A stretch of DNA of 64,000 bases from JAOUGY01 sp963825585 (GCA_963825585.1 CAWGTX010000010.1:1-64000); one strand, 5' to 3'. Positions 7,371 through 16,101 are shown, counted from the stretch's first letter. Made by a program: numbers and translations. The notes: generated from the sequence alone by a model not told the origin.

Positions 7371-8414
7371 TCACAGCCCGCCGAGTCTCACCCAGGCGGG
7401 GTCGTGGTCGGAGCCGACTCCCTGGGCGGTGGCTGTCCATCGGGGGCGTCGTTCGATCTGGGCGTGGGCGAGTTTGGGTCCAAGCGACGGGCTCAGCCAG
7501 ATCTGGTCCAACAGCTCGTAGTGGTCGGGGGCTCCGCTCACTCGGAAACGGTGGGTCCAGCGCACACCCGGGGGGGCGTCGTCGGGGTTGGACGACGAGG
7601 GCGGCGGGCGGCTCTCCACCGGGTTGGCGAGGCCGTCGATCATGTCGTCGATCATGGGGGCGAGGGTGTCGGCTTCGGGGCTGTCGTTCATGTCGCCGAC
7701 GATGACGTAGCGACTGTTGGGCCGGGTGCGGGCGTCCACGACCCGGCGGACGGTTTCTGCTTGACGGAGGCGGCGCTGCTGGTTGGCGGCGTCGGTGGCG
7801 GCCGGGTCGGGGTCGTCGAAGCGGATGAACTTCGATTTCAGATGGTTCACGTACACGGTGAGCAGCTTCTTGCGACGCGCCGCGTCGAGGATGTCGACTT
7901 CCAGCAGGTCTCGTCCGAAGATCGGCATGGTGGGATCTGCGGGGTGGGTTTCGAAACGGTGGCTGGTGGCGTTGGCGACGGGGAGCCGTGACAGCACGGC
8001 CACGTCGATGAAACGGGGGTCGTTTCCTTCCAGGAGCACCTCGTAGCGGTAGGGGTTGGGCAGGTGGGTGCGGTTGAAGGCGCGCAGCGAGTCGAGGTTT
8101 TCGACTTCCTGGACGCACAACACGTCGACGTCCATGGCGGTGATACGGGCGGCGATGGCCTGCAGGCCTTGTTCGGATTTCGGTTTGATGAGGGCGCCGT
8201 CGGTGTTGCGCTGGATGCGGTAGACGGGTGAGGTCGACTCGGTGGGGTCGAGCTGTGGGGGTGGATCTCCCGGTCCGGCGCCTTCGCCCATGACCACCCA
8301 CTGGTAGGTGGTGCGGACGCTTCTCGATCGGGCGGGGAGGGCGGCGATCTCGGCCTCGAAATTGAATCGGTCGAAGAGGTTGTTGAGGTTGAACGTTCCG
8401 ACCGTGAGTTCCAT
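7371..8414 (-). CDS. Endonuclease/exonuclease/phosphatase family protein
   Basis: A 347-residue EEP-fold phosphodiesterase. Conserved elements in order: GTFNLNNLFDRF (5-16), CVQEVENLD (metal-binding Glu), VGDMNDSPEAD (the D-x-N motif) and GSDHDPAWV (the catalytic SDH pair). Bacterial relatives act on extracellular DNA or phospho-lipids; here there is no signal peptide. The ATG at 8414 gives the canonical N-terminus. It is divergent from the DtxR-type regulator about 100 bp away, which may or may not control it. Confidence 0.85.
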   Translation of the reverse strand: MELTVGTFNLNNLFDRFNFEAEIAALPARSRSVRTTYQWVVMGEGAGPGDPPPQLDPTESTSPVYRIQRNTDGALIKPKSEQGLQAIAARITAMDVDVLCVQEVENLDSLRAFNRTHLPNPYRYEVLLEGNDPRFIDVAVLSRLPVANATSHRFETHPADPTMPIFGRDLLEVDILDAARRKKLLTVYVNHLKSKFIRFDDPDPAATDAANQQRRLRQAETVRRVVDARTRPNSRYVIVGDMNDSPEADTLAPMIDDMIDGLANPVESRPPPSSSNPDDAPPGVRWTHRFRVSGAPDHYELLDQIWLSPSLGPKLAHAQIERRPRWTATAQGVGSDHDPAWVRLGGL

Positions 8415-8519
8415 CACATCCCCCTGGTGTTGTGTGTGCCCGATGCGGCCCACCACCAATTGATACCAGCGGCGGGACTCTTCACCGCGTCGGAAACGAG
8501 ATTTCAGTAGGATCGAATC

Positions 8520-9206
8520 ATGGACCGCGTGCATCGACTCGAGGATCTGACACCTCAGGACCGCGAGACGCTGAAGGCGATCTCGATGCACCACCACGGT
8601 TCCAGCCCTGTCCGTCCCGGGGAAGTGGTGGCCGAACTGGCGATGAGTCCGGCGACTGTCACGGCCCGGCTGAAGCGCCTGCACGACATGGGGTTGGTCG
8701 ATCACATCCCCTACGCCGGCGTGACCTTGACCGAGGTGGGAAGCCGTCTGGCGGTGACGGTGGTGCGCCGCCACCGGATCGCCGAGCGGTTCCTGTGCGA
8801 CCTGCTCGACTACGACTGGGAGGAGGCCGAACGGCTCGCTCCCGGTTTCGAACATGCCCTTCCCGCCGAGGTGGTGCAGCGGTTGTACGAGCGACTGGGT
8901 TCCCCGGATACCTGCCCGCACGGTTTTCCGATTCCTGCTCCCGGCGACGAAACCGTCCCGGTGCTGAAGTGCCTGATCGACCTGGATCCGGGTGACAGCG
9001 GCGAGATCGCCATGCCGTCGAACATCGACCCCGAAGCGATCGCCTACCTCCAGGAGATGGGCATCCGTCCCGGTGCCACCGTGGTAGTGGTGGAGAAACT
9101 GCCCTTCGATGGCCCGGTACGGGTGCTGGTGGCCGGGAGCGAGCAGACAGTGGGCAACAAGCTGGCCCGGTTCTTGTCGGTGTCTCCGGTCCGTCCAGCG
9201 GCGTGA
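8520..9206 (+). CDS. DtxR/MntR-family metal-dependent regulator
   Basis: A 228-residue protein in the DtxR plan: winged helix (VAELAMSPATVTARLKRLHD), dimerisation/metal domain (VTVVRRHRIAERFLCDLLDY, then FEHALPAEVVQRLYERLG and CPHGFPIP) and a C-terminal SH3/FeoA-like domain (GIRPGATVVVVEKLPFDGPV). The residue matching the DtxR metal-ligand Cys is Pro here (APGFEHAL), so the metal preference may differ from DtxR/IdeR. TAGGAT lies six bases ahead of the ATG, indicating a leaderless mRNA. It probably represses metal uptake genes elsewhere. Confidence 0.88.
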   Translation: MDRVHRLEDLTPQDRETLKAISMHHHGSSPVRPGEVVAELAMSPATVTARLKRLHDMGLVDHIPYAGVTLTEVGSRLAVTVVRRHRIAERFLCDLLDYDWEEAERLAPGFEHALPAEVVQRLYERLGSPDTCPHGFPIPAPGDETVPVLKCLIDLDPGDSGEIAMPSNIDPEAIAYLQEMGIRPGATVVVVEKLPFDGPVRVLVAGSEQTVGNKLARFLSVSPVRPAA

Positions 9207-9232
9207 TCCGGGCCCGCTCACCGGAAACGTCA

Positions 9233-9260
9233 AGGGCGGGAGCCTCTCGACTCCCGCCCT
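9233..9260 (+). terminator. Hairpin terminator after the DtxR gene
   Basis: AGGGCGGGAG - CCTCTCGA - CTCCCGCCCT: a perfect 10-bp GC-rich stem with an 8-base loop, 26 bases past the stop. No T-run follows, which is common for actinobacterial terminators. Confidence 0.75.
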
Positions 9261-9626
9261 GTCAGTTGCAAGCCCAAGTTCACAGGATTTGCCCGTGAAC
9301 CCACTCCCAATCACGTCCCATCAGCAAGGTACGTGTCCGGTGCCAGAAACTGAATAGGCCCAGCGACCCGTTTGTGCCTCGCGCCGGCGAGCTACCGGTG
9401 GGGCATTTCAGCCGGTGGCACGCCGGCAGGTGGCGGCCAGCCACGCCCATCCGACGATGATGGCGCCGCGTTGGGCGAGCCCGGTGAGCGGGTGGTCGCG
9501 CTCCCAGGCTGATCGTAGGTGAACGGCATGCGGGCCGATATGGGCGAATGTGTCGCCCGACCCATGGCGGTAACCACACCTATGTCGTTTACTGCTCTCA
9601 GGGGTTCCGCAATCGGGAGGACGACC
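9261..9626. other. Intergenic stretch with small inverted repeats, no gene seen
   Basis: No open frame here looks like protein. It holds GTTCAC-11 nt-GTGAAC (about 9279-9301) and a GC-rich stretch GCGCCGGCGAGCTACCGGTG near 9380. It could be a leader for the gene at 9627 or a small RNA, but I recognise no known riboswitch or tRNA. GGGAGG at 9615-9620 serves as ribosome binding site for that gene. Confidence 0.4.
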
Positions 9627-10019
9627 ATGTCAGTCACAGCCAGCAGCCCAGCCGTAACGGCCGATGCGTTTCTGATCGAGCCGCCGCTGGGTCCGGTGAC
9701 CCTCGAGATCTCGTCCGAAACGGTGAACATGCGTTTCCCCGACGGCGACCTGGAGTCGTTTCCCCGTTCTGCCGTGCGAGCGCTCGACCGCGACGACTTT
9801 TCGGTGACGGTGCACTGGGCGGGTACGCCCGTGGTCATGTCGTTCGACACGCTGAGCGCTTCCGGCAAGATCTTCAACGAGCTGGGCGGCTTCACCGACG
9901 ACCGTACGTTCACCTTCCTGGTGGACGAGTCCGACCTGACGGCCCGCAAGCTGGGCCTCGAGCCGAAGGCGGCGTCGGAGGCCGGCAGGACAGGCCGGAT
10001 GCGGCGTCGCCGCAGCTGA
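9627..10019 (+). CDS. Hypothetical protein, 130 residues
   Basis: Start chosen at the ATG seven bases after GGGAGG. The protein has no signal peptide or membrane helix; its centre (SETVNMRFPDGDLESFPRSA, VTVHWAGTPVVMSFDTLSAS) looks like a small beta-rich cytoplasmic domain and the tail is basic (RTGRMRRRRS). I do not recognise the family. It is alone between a long leader region and the decayed cassette downstream. Confidence 0.65.
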   Translation: MSVTASSPAVTADAFLIEPPLGPVTLEISSETVNMRFPDGDLESFPRSAVRALDRDDFSVTVHWAGTPVVMSFDTLSASGKIFNELGGFTDDRTFTFLVDESDLTARKLGLEPKAASEAGRTGRMRRRRS

Positions 10020-10254
10020 CCGACCCGTTTCCAGCCTTACGGGTTCTCCGGTTCCGCGCAGGTCGATCGGTCATCAACCTTTCGAGCGGGTGGACCGCTG
10101 GCTGGGTGTGGTGATCGTCGATGTGCTCTCGGCGAATCAGATCGGGTGGGGGTGACCCGGCGCCCTGGCCGTGGACGGAACGTCTCGCTAGATCCGTGTC
10201 GAGGACTGTGAGCGCCTCACCCGAACCCGCAGCTGACGTCGTTTCAACACCGTC

Positions 10255-10933
10255 CTAGCCCAGCAGCAATGCGAATGCGGCCGACCCGGCGAGATACGCT
10301 GCCCGATCAAGCGTCGCCCACCTCGGATGGTCAGGGTCTTGGAGCGGAGCGAGCAATCGGAGCCGCTTGCGATCCTTCGAGTCACAGTGTTCCGCGAGTT
10401 CGAGCGGAGCGGGAACGACCGATAGCAAGAGAGCGGCGTCCTGCCAGTTCCGCTCGGGGTTCACGCGGCCGACTATGGCGGGGGCGGCAGCCTTGCCAAT
10501 GAGCGCGCCGAGAAGGTTCGGCCGTCGAACGCTCCCGAACGCTCCTGTCCCTCCAGTGCCAACACCGTGAAGATGCTGGTGCGGTCTCCGAGTCCCTCGG
10601 GCGCGAGGATGTCGAAGTTGACGGCGCCTGCCCCGGTAGCTGGTCTGAGGAACCGATGGCCGATGCCCTCGGGCCTGACTCCGTCGAGTTCGAATCCCTG
10701 ACCCAACAGCCAGTTCGCAAGCCACTCGGTGGCTCCCGGGCGGGACCGCACATCGACAACGACGTCGACGTCATCGGTCGGACGGACTGCGTGACGAACG
10801 TCGAACTCCACTGCGAAGGTCTGCATCATCTGCCCGCCGACCACCATCCAGTGGTCTATGCCGGTCTGACCGAGATCAAACAGGATCTGCCAGCCTCCTG
10901 GGCAGCCGGGGTGAGCTCGTCGAGAACGATCAA
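10255..10933 (-). pseudogene. Nucleotidyltransferase (AbiEii-like), two frameshifts
   Basis: Reconstructed across frames the protein reads LIVLDELTPAAQEA, then ILFDLGQTGIDHWMVVGGQM, RPTDDVDVVVDVR (the D-x-D of the nucleotidyltransferase fold), then PNLLGALIGKAAA, NPERNWQDAALLLSV and DRKRLRLLAPL. Frame is lost near 10905 (one base short in CAGGAGGCTGGCAG) and again near 10525. The original start was probably the TTG at 10933, overlapping the previous stop as TTGA. The architecture resembles toxins of AbiE-like type IV systems; with two frameshifts it is probably inactive. Confidence 0.7.
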
Positions 10934-11415
10934 CTGCGACCTGCGGCTTCGAGGCGATTGGCCGCGTCCTCGAGGACGCGAACAGCTGCATGTCGCTGCC
11001 TGGCGTCGGGAGATCCGAGAAGGTCGACGAGGGCGGTGATCCACGGCAATTCCAGTCGATCGCCTCCAGGAGCGACGTCGTCGGGAACGCTCATCAGCAC
11101 CACCGATCCAGCCCTGTCGGGCCGAAGCTGGAAGCGGTGCATCAACGCACGCTTGTCCCGATCGCGGACATAGAGCCGGTCGAGGTCATCTGCCCGAACC
11201 GCGACTCCGACGCCGACCAGTCGATTCACATCGGCCAGCGCGATCGCCGGGTCGGCCACGAGCCGCGCCCTGACACCCGGATGCACCCACACCGGTTCCG
11301 GGTGGGCGCGCTGGCGAAGCCACTCGTGCCAGGTGGATACGGGGGGACTCTTGCTGAGGAGTGCCTTGAGTCGCCACCGAAGTTGTCTGTCATCGACAGC
11401 GCACCAGGGATCCGC
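10930..11415 (-). pseudogene. AbiEi-like partner protein, N-terminus lost
   Basis: An open frame with a convincing protein sequence from about 11415 (DDRQLRWRLKALLSK, VSTWHEWLRQRAHPEPVWVH, LPWITALVDLLGSPDARQRH) to the stop at 10930. It is placed as the upstream partner of the nucleotidyltransferase with a 4-base overlap, as antitoxins are in AbiE-type pairs. No start codon is found where homologous sequence begins; upstream the frame runs into the end of the HEPN-like gene. I infer a deletion that fused the two. The AbiEi assignment is by context and general look, not by a clear motif. Confidence 0.5.
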
Positions 11416-11764
11416 GTCGATCCGGCTCTGACAGCACCGACAGCAGGGCCCGATGCCACGCGTGCAGACACCGGTCGACCGGGTGCGTTCTCGCGCCGCC
11501 ATCGACCTGCCGGAGGAGCGCGACTGCGTGGTTGTGGTCGTCACCGGTGGCGTGCTTGCCCAGTGCGGTACAACAAATCACGTCCGCTGCGGCGATACCG
11601 GCGTGAACGCACAGGGTCACGTACGCGTCTGCCAGATCCCCGTCATCCACCAGGGTCTCGATCATGCTCGCCGCCTCGAAGAACTGCCTCGCCTTGTCTG
11701 CCCTGCCTTGTCTGGTCGCAGCCTCACACCGTGTCGTGCGCCCCGTGGCCCTTGCCATCGTCAC
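11390..11764 (-). CDS. HEPN-like domain protein (possible toxin partner)
   Basis: A 124-residue protein overlapping the upstream nucleotidyltransferase stop as GTGA. Residues 20-95 are helical and HEPN-like (ADKARQFFEAASMIETLVDD, AYVTLCVHAGIAAADVICCT, HNHAVALLRQVDG). HEPN proteins paired with MNT nucleotidyltransferases are often RNases, but a clear R-x4-6-H motif is not obvious here. The last 30 residues (CLHAWHRALLSVLSEPDRRG) do not look like the family, so the C-terminus may be damaged by the deletion inferred just downstream. Confidence 0.6.
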   Translation of the reverse strand: MTMARATGRTTRCEAATRQGRADKARQFFEAASMIETLVDDGDLADAYVTLCVHAGIAAADVICCTALGKHATGDDHNHAVALLRQVDGGARTHPVDRCLHAWHRALLSVLSEPDRRGSLVRCR

Positions 11765-12369
11765 ACCCGCCGCAGCGTCGATCGGCCGGCCAGCCAGATG
11801 CCGTCCCGGCCGATGTCGGCGAGCACCGGGTCACCGGCTGCGAGACCTGCCTCGATCTCGCTCTCGGAGTATTCGAGGATCCGGAGGTCGTTGCCAGTCC
11901 AAGCCGAAGCCCGCTCCTGCAGGGCGTACAGCTGGGCGCGCCAGGTGGCATCGTCGGTGACATCGGCGGGCCTCACGAGGAACACGTCGATGTCGCTGTC
12001 GACTCTCATCTCGCGACGGGCAGCGGAGCCGAACAGGACGGCATGGGCCGGAGGCTCGGTCCAGGCCTCGAGGGTCTCCTGGAGGCGGTGGATGAATCGC
12101 TGGCGCAGTCCGGCAAGTTCGATGATGGCGTCGGCTGCAAGATGGCGACGGTTCAGCCGGTACAGGAAGGCATTGCCCTTTCGTTCGGCGTCGACGACGC
12201 CTGAGTCAACGAGTCGACGGAGCGCTCTCCGGACACCGTCCTCAGACCAGTCCCCGATCAGACGATGAATCTCCGGCGGCGTGAACTCGGCATCCGCCCC
12301 GGCGAGCACGGCGAGCACGTCGGCGTCGACGGTGGGCGTCACGACTGACAGTGGGCGTCCGAGATCCAT
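11761..12369 (-). CDS. wHTH-MNT nucleotidyltransferase (possible antitoxin/regulator)
   Basis: A 202-residue two-domain protein. Residues 1-85 form a winged helix (FTPPEIHRLIGDWSEDGVRR, ALRRLVDSGVVDAERKGNAF); residues 105-200 are a minimal nucleotidyltransferase with the diagnostic LFGSAARREMRVDSDIDVFL (GS-x-A-R, D-x-D). MNT proteins can act as antitoxins by modifying the HEPN toxin. The ATG at 12369 follows TACTAT by seven bases, so a leaderless start is likely. Repeated TCGAGAAT sites around the promoter suggest autoregulation by its own winged helix. Confidence 0.85.
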   Translation of the reverse strand: MDLGRPLSVVTPTVDADVLAVLAGADAEFTPPEIHRLIGDWSEDGVRRALRRLVDSGVVDAERKGNAFLYRLNRRHLAADAIIELAGLRQRFIHRLQETLEAWTEPPAHAVLFGSAARREMRVDSDIDVFLVRPADVTDDATWRAQLYALQERASAWTGNDLRILEYSESEIEAGLAAGDPVLADIGRDGIWLAGRSTLRRV

Positions 12370-12400
12370 ATCGAGAATAGTACAGATATCTCGAGAATTA
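12370..12400 (-). promoter_or_regulatory. Promoter and repeat operator of the MNT gene
   Basis: The minus strand has TACTAT seven bases before the ATG at 12369. The word TCGAGAAT occurs twice, 20 bp apart (two helical turns), and the second copy lies in an imperfect palindrome GATATCTCGAGAATTATC. AT-rich compared with its surroundings. Confidence 0.6.
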
Positions 12401-12594
12401 TCTAGGTCGCTGTCGGTCGCTCGACTCGGTCGTTCGGTCACAGCAGCACCTGCAGCACGCTTCGCAGTGACGGTTCGGCGGTGAAGACGTGGCCGGGTAA
12501 CGCCGAGCAGTCCGGGCGGTGGTCACCGCGTCCGGCGAGGACCGGCGAACGGCCTCGACGCTTGTACCTCGGCCGGCGCACGCCACCCACAGCC

Positions 12595-13749
12595 TCACCA
12601 GACCGACCGTGTGGCCACATCGGACACACTCAGCGCCTCCACGCCGTCGGTCAGGGGGAAGGTGTGCGCACCGGCATGCACCAGATAGCCACGATCGAGC
12701 GGGATCGACTCGATGGCCGAGCGAAGCGAGGCCGTCAGTCTCGGCGTGGCCGTGCGCTTGATCTCGAACCCGATCCGCTCCTGTCCCCGCACCAGGAGGA
12801 GGTCCAACTCGGCACCGGCGTGCGTCGCCCAGAAGAACAGCTGGTCCGACCGGGCGCCGGTCGCCGCCATCAACTGTTCGACGACGAAACCCTCCCATGA
12901 GGCGCCCAGCGCCGGATGGCGCTCGATGGCGGTGCGATCGGGCAGGTCGAGCAATGCGTGCAGAAGCCCGCTGTCGGCGATGAAGACCTTGGGTGACTTG
13001 ACCTGCCGCTTGCCCACGTTCGCATGCCAGGGCGCCAGCTGCCGAACGACCAGTGCCGAAGACAACAGGTCGAGGTATCGGCGGACGGAGGCGTCGGACA
13101 CTCCGAACGAAGAGGCGAACCGGGCAGCGTTCCACACCTGGGCGTGAACATGGGCGAGCATGTGCCAGAAACGCGATGTGGTCGCCGGTGACACCTGCGA
13201 GCCGAGCGCCGGCAGGTCCCGCTCCACGAACGTCCTGATGAAGTCGAGCCTCCAACGGAAACTGACGTCATCGTCGGGAGCGGCGAACGATCGTGGGAAC
13301 CCGCCACGAACCCACAGGTCGCCCAGCCGCTCCGGTCCGGTCTCGTCGAGGGTCAGCGGAGGCAGATCGTGATAGGCGATCCGGCCGGCGAGCGTCTCGG
13401 ACGACTGCTGCAACAGTTCCGGTGCAGCGCTACCGAGAACCAGGAACCGTCTCGACGGACTCGAATCGATGATGCCGCGCAACACTCGGAACAATCCGGG
13501 TACTCGCTGAATCTCGTCGAGCACGACGAGACCCTCCAGCCCCTCCAGCGCCAGTTCGGGTTCGGCGAGACGGGCCAGGTCGCTCGGCCGCTCCAGGTCG
13601 AAGCGATGGACCGGGCCCTTCCACTGATCCGCCACCAGGCCGGCCAGAGTCGTCTTCCCCACCTGCCGGGCACCCACGATGACTACACACGGGACCGTCT
13701 CGAGGAGGCGCCGCACCATGGTGAGATGCCTACCGCGTTCGATCAACAT
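12595..13749 (-). CDS. AAA ATPase with DUF4143 C-terminal domain
   Basis: A 384-residue protein of the AAA_14/DUF4143 type. Walker A GARQVGKTTL (27-36), Walker B LVVLDEIQRVP (about 73-83), sensor region FLVLGSAAPELL, then DUF4143 with SFGVSDASVRRYLDLLSSAL (winged helix) and a nuclease-like end AELDLLLVRGQERIGFEIKR, where D and E-x-K could form a PD-(D/E)XK site. The family is common near mobile and defence genes, but its role is poorly known. TAGGCT six bases upstream of the ATG indicates a leaderless start beside a long inverted repeat. Confidence 0.85.
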   Translation of the reverse strand: MLIERGRHLTMVRRLLETVPCVVIVGARQVGKTTLAGLVADQWKGPVHRFDLERPSDLARLAEPELALEGLEGLVVLDEIQRVPGLFRVLRGIIDSSPSRRFLVLGSAAPELLQQSSETLAGRIAYHDLPPLTLDETGPERLGDLWVRGGFPRSFAAPDDDVSFRWRLDFIRTFVERDLPALGSQVSPATTSRFWHMLAHVHAQVWNAARFASSFGVSDASVRRYLDLLSSALVVRQLAPWHANVGKRQVKSPKVFIADSGLLHALLDLPDRTAIERHPALGASWEGFVVEQLMAATGARSDQLFFWATHAGAELDLLLVRGQERIGFEIKRTATPRLTASLRSAIESIPLDRGYLVHAGAHTFPLTDGVEALSVSDVATRSVW

Positions 13750-13798
13750 GCCACCAGCCTACCTTGAAAATCCGACAGACGATGTCGGATTTTCAAGG
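13750..13798 (-). promoter_or_regulatory. Promoter with 16-bp perfect inverted repeat
   Basis: Two perfect arms CCTTGAAAATCCGACA (13762-13777) and its complement (13783-13798), separated by GACGA, sit directly upstream of the -10 TAGGCT of the ATPase gene, across the expected -35 region. The length and position argue for an operator, perhaps for the winged helix in the ATPase itself. Confidence 0.75.
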
Positions 13799-14025
13799 CA
13801 CATTCCTGTCAGCCAGAGCGTATTCCAGCAGCAGCAACCCCCGTGCGGCGTCGAGCGACTGCCGACCTTCCCGGTGGCTTTGCCAAGCCTCTGCTCAGGT
13901 CATATTCCGATGATCTCGCCAGAGCTGACGCCCACTCACCCTGACCCGACCGCTGCGGTCGGCGGACACCTCCCCTCGAGGGGGACGCGACAGGTGGGTA
14001 GCGCCTCTCTGTTTCACCCCCGGCC

Positions 14026-15078
14026 TCAGCCCGACGGCACCAGCAGTTGGTTGAGACGTTGGCTGGCGGGCCAGGCACCTCGGGTCTGGTTGCACAACAC
14101 CGTGGCGGTGAACCGGCCGTGGCGGTGCCGGGTCGAGAAGAACCCGACCCCGGCGTCACCTCCGATCATCACCGCCGTGTCGGCGGGGACATCGAGCCAC
14201 ACACCCAGCCCGTAGCTCAGCTCCATGTCCGGCACCTCACTCCGAGCCGTGAGCATGGTCGCCACCGTGTCGAGCGAAACGACCCGCCCGGCGAACAACG
14301 CGTCCCACAGGGCGTGGACGTCTGAAGCGGTGGTGTAGGCGCCGCCGTCGCCGTTGCCCCGCACGGGCAGGTGGAAGACGTTGGAACGCAGGCCTTCGTC
14401 TTCGAGATAGCCGATGGCGGCCCGGCCGGGCAGCTCGTCTGAGCGCAGGTAGGCGGTCGAGGTCATCCCGGCCGGACCACACACCCTCTGTTCGACCAGG
14501 TCATGGAACGTCACCCCCGAAGCCCGCTCGGCCAGCAGCGCCAGCACCATGAATCCGCCGTTGCAGTAGCTGAACCGCTCTCCCGGCTCGAACTTCGTCG
14601 GGTGCCCGTCCAACACCGCCAGGAACTGTTCGGTGGTGGCCAGTTCGTGGACCGGCACCGTCATCACGTAGCCGTTCATGTCGTCGAGTTCGTCCTCGTC
14701 GAGGTAGTCACCGATCCCGGAGCGGTGCGAGAGGAGATGTTCGACGGTCACCCGACTGTCGATGAGCGGCAGGTCGTCGCCCAACAGCGACCGGGCGGTG
14801 GTGTCCAACTCCAGCTCACCGCTCTCGACCAGGCTCATCACCGCCAGCGCCGTGAACGTCTTGGACCCGCTGGCGATGGCGAACCGGGTGTCGACGGTGT
14901 TGGCGACCCCCAGCCCGCGATGCGCCAGACCGTACGCCCGTTCCACAACCGGAACTCCGTCGACGTCCACCCGCATCACACCGCTGAAGCCGACGTCGGT
15001 GGCGATGTCATCGACGTGGGCGCCGAACTGGTCGAGGTGGATGCCGCTCGATCCGGGGCCGGTATGCGAATGAGCCAC
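14026..15078 (-). CDS. Serine hydrolase, beta-lactamase/penicillin-binding-like
   Basis: A 350-residue protein of the class C beta-lactamase superfamily. Seen: the nucleophile motif SGSKTFTA (S-x-x-K), RVTVEHLLSHRSGIGDY, FSYCNGGFMVLALL (Y-x-N), and HGRFTATVLCNQ near the end (H-x-G third motif). No signal peptide, so probably a cytoplasmic esterase or peptidase and not a resistance enzyme. The GTG at 15078 is chosen because GGAGGT stands seven bases before it. The GTG/ATG codons further upstream lack such a site. Confidence 0.85.
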   Translation of the reverse strand: MAHSHTGPGSSGIHLDQFGAHVDDIATDVGFSGVMRVDVDGVPVVERAYGLAHRGLGVANTVDTRFAIASGSKTFTALAVMSLVESGELELDTTARSLLGDDLPLIDSRVTVEHLLSHRSGIGDYLDEDELDDMNGYVMTVPVHELATTEQFLAVLDGHPTKFEPGERFSYCNGGFMVLALLAERASGVTFHDLVEQRVCGPAGMTSTAYLRSDELPGRAAIGYLEDEGLRSNVFHLPVRGNGDGGAYTTASDVHALWDALFAGRVVSLDTVATMLTARSEVPDMELSYGLGVWLDVPADTAVMIGGDAGVGFFSTRHRHGRFTATVLCNQTRGAWPASQRLNQLLVPSG

Positions 15079-15367
15079 GGGCAGACCTCCTCTGGTCGCA
15101 GCGATGCTCGCAGCCACGGGCGGCACGAGCGGTCCAATTCTTCGCCGTCCCGTTCCACCGCTCGGATCGCGCGCTTCCGCCGGTGCATGGCACAGAGCGA
15201 CGGGGGAACCTCCAGGACGAGTCGCCTCATGTCCCGTTCGTTCCCGTCACGGTCTCCCGCTCGGTCTGACCGGCCGGAACCCGTGAGCATGGCGGCACGA
15301 AACCGGTAGACGATTGCGGTGGCGGTTCTGGACCCGCCTGTCCCGGTGGTGGCCCATACTTCGAAGC

Positions 15368-15715
15368 GTGGCGAAGTATCAGCCCGATGTTGCCGATGAT
15401 CCCATCGGTGTCGTCGCCGGTGCGCTCACCAACCCTCGACGACGAGCCATAGTCACCCGTCTCTGCCGGGGACCCGCCACAACCAGCGAACTGGCAGACG
15501 AGACCGGTGCGGCACTCCCCACCATGCACCAGCACCTCGAGCGACTACGAGCGGCCGGGCCGATCACATCGGCCAAGCACGGCCGAGTCGTGACCCATCA
15601 CGTCGACCTGGCGCCACTGGCCGAACTCGAATCGTGGATCACAACCCGCCGTTCTTTCTGGACGACGCAACTCGCATCCCTCTCCGACGCATTGGAGCCC
15701 CGCCATGACGACTGA
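15368..15715 (+). CDS. ArsR-family regulator (SRPBCC-linked type)
   Basis: A 115-residue winged helix protein: GALTNPRRRAIVTRLCRGPA, ELADETGAALPTMHQHLERL as the recognition helix region, GRVVTHHVDLAPLAELESWI as the wing and dimer helix. This subfamily regularly sits in front of an SRPBCC (AHSA1) gene, as it does here. CATACT seven bases ahead of the GTG at 15368 points to leaderless expression. Its ligand is unknown. Confidence 0.85.
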   Translation: MAKYQPDVADDPIGVVAGALTNPRRRAIVTRLCRGPATTSELADETGAALPTMHQHLERLRAAGPITSAKHGRVVTHHVDLAPLAELESWITTRRSFWTTQLASLSDALEPRHDD

Positions 15716-16029
15716 TCGTCACGACCAACTCGACGTCGAACGAGTGATCCACGCGCCGATCGAAGGCGTGCGGCGGGCGTGGACAACCGAGGCCGGCCTG
15801 GCCACCTGGGCGACGACTGGTCATGCGCACCGCACAAGGTCCGTTCCCGTTGGAGACCACTCACACCTGGGAGCCGACCGGAGCCGACTCGACCCGCATG
15901 ACCCTCCGTATCCGGGGCGAACCGAGCGGGTTCGGCAGAGCGGCGGCACCGGTGATGGCGGGAGCGATGCGACGGGCCAACGAGAAGTACCTCGCCCGGA
16001 TCAAACAGATCCTCGAGAGCGTCACCTGA
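15705..16029 (+). pseudogene. SRPBCC/AHSA1-type protein with internal deletion
   Basis: Begins at an ATG overlapping the end of the ArsR gene by 11 bases and shows the normal SRPBCC start (LDVERVIHAPIEGVRRAWTT). After about 35 residues the sequence jumps, in a different frame, to the C-terminal half (RTAQGPFPLETTHTWEP, STRMTLRIRGEPSGF, ANEKYLARIKQILES). The whole is about 108 codons against a usual 140-160, so some 40 codons are missing and the frame is broken. The regulator in front is intact. Confidence 0.75.
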
Positions 16030-16101
16030 TCGATGACTGCAGTGCCCGCCAACCCAGTGAAGCAATGGCCGCCGGAGCGCCGACTCGGTCGTACAGCGCT
16101 G

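Noticed and set aside
7371..9314. 647-codon minus-strand frame suggesting a much longer nuclease
   Set aside because: The part beyond 8414 is antisense to the DtxR-type gene; the family N-terminus begins at the ATG at 8414.
9233..9400. tRNA gene in the gap after the DtxR gene
   Set aside because: No cloverleaf can be folded and no T-arm GTTCGA motif in the right place; the first hairpin is a terminator.
11453..12268. 271-codon plus-strand frame opposite HEPN/MNT
   Set aside because: Antisense to MNT, which has a clear GS-x-A-R...D-x-D motif.
14026..15078. Beta-lactamase resistance gene
   Set aside because: No signal peptide and esterase/peptidase-like context; the fold alone does not indicate resistance.
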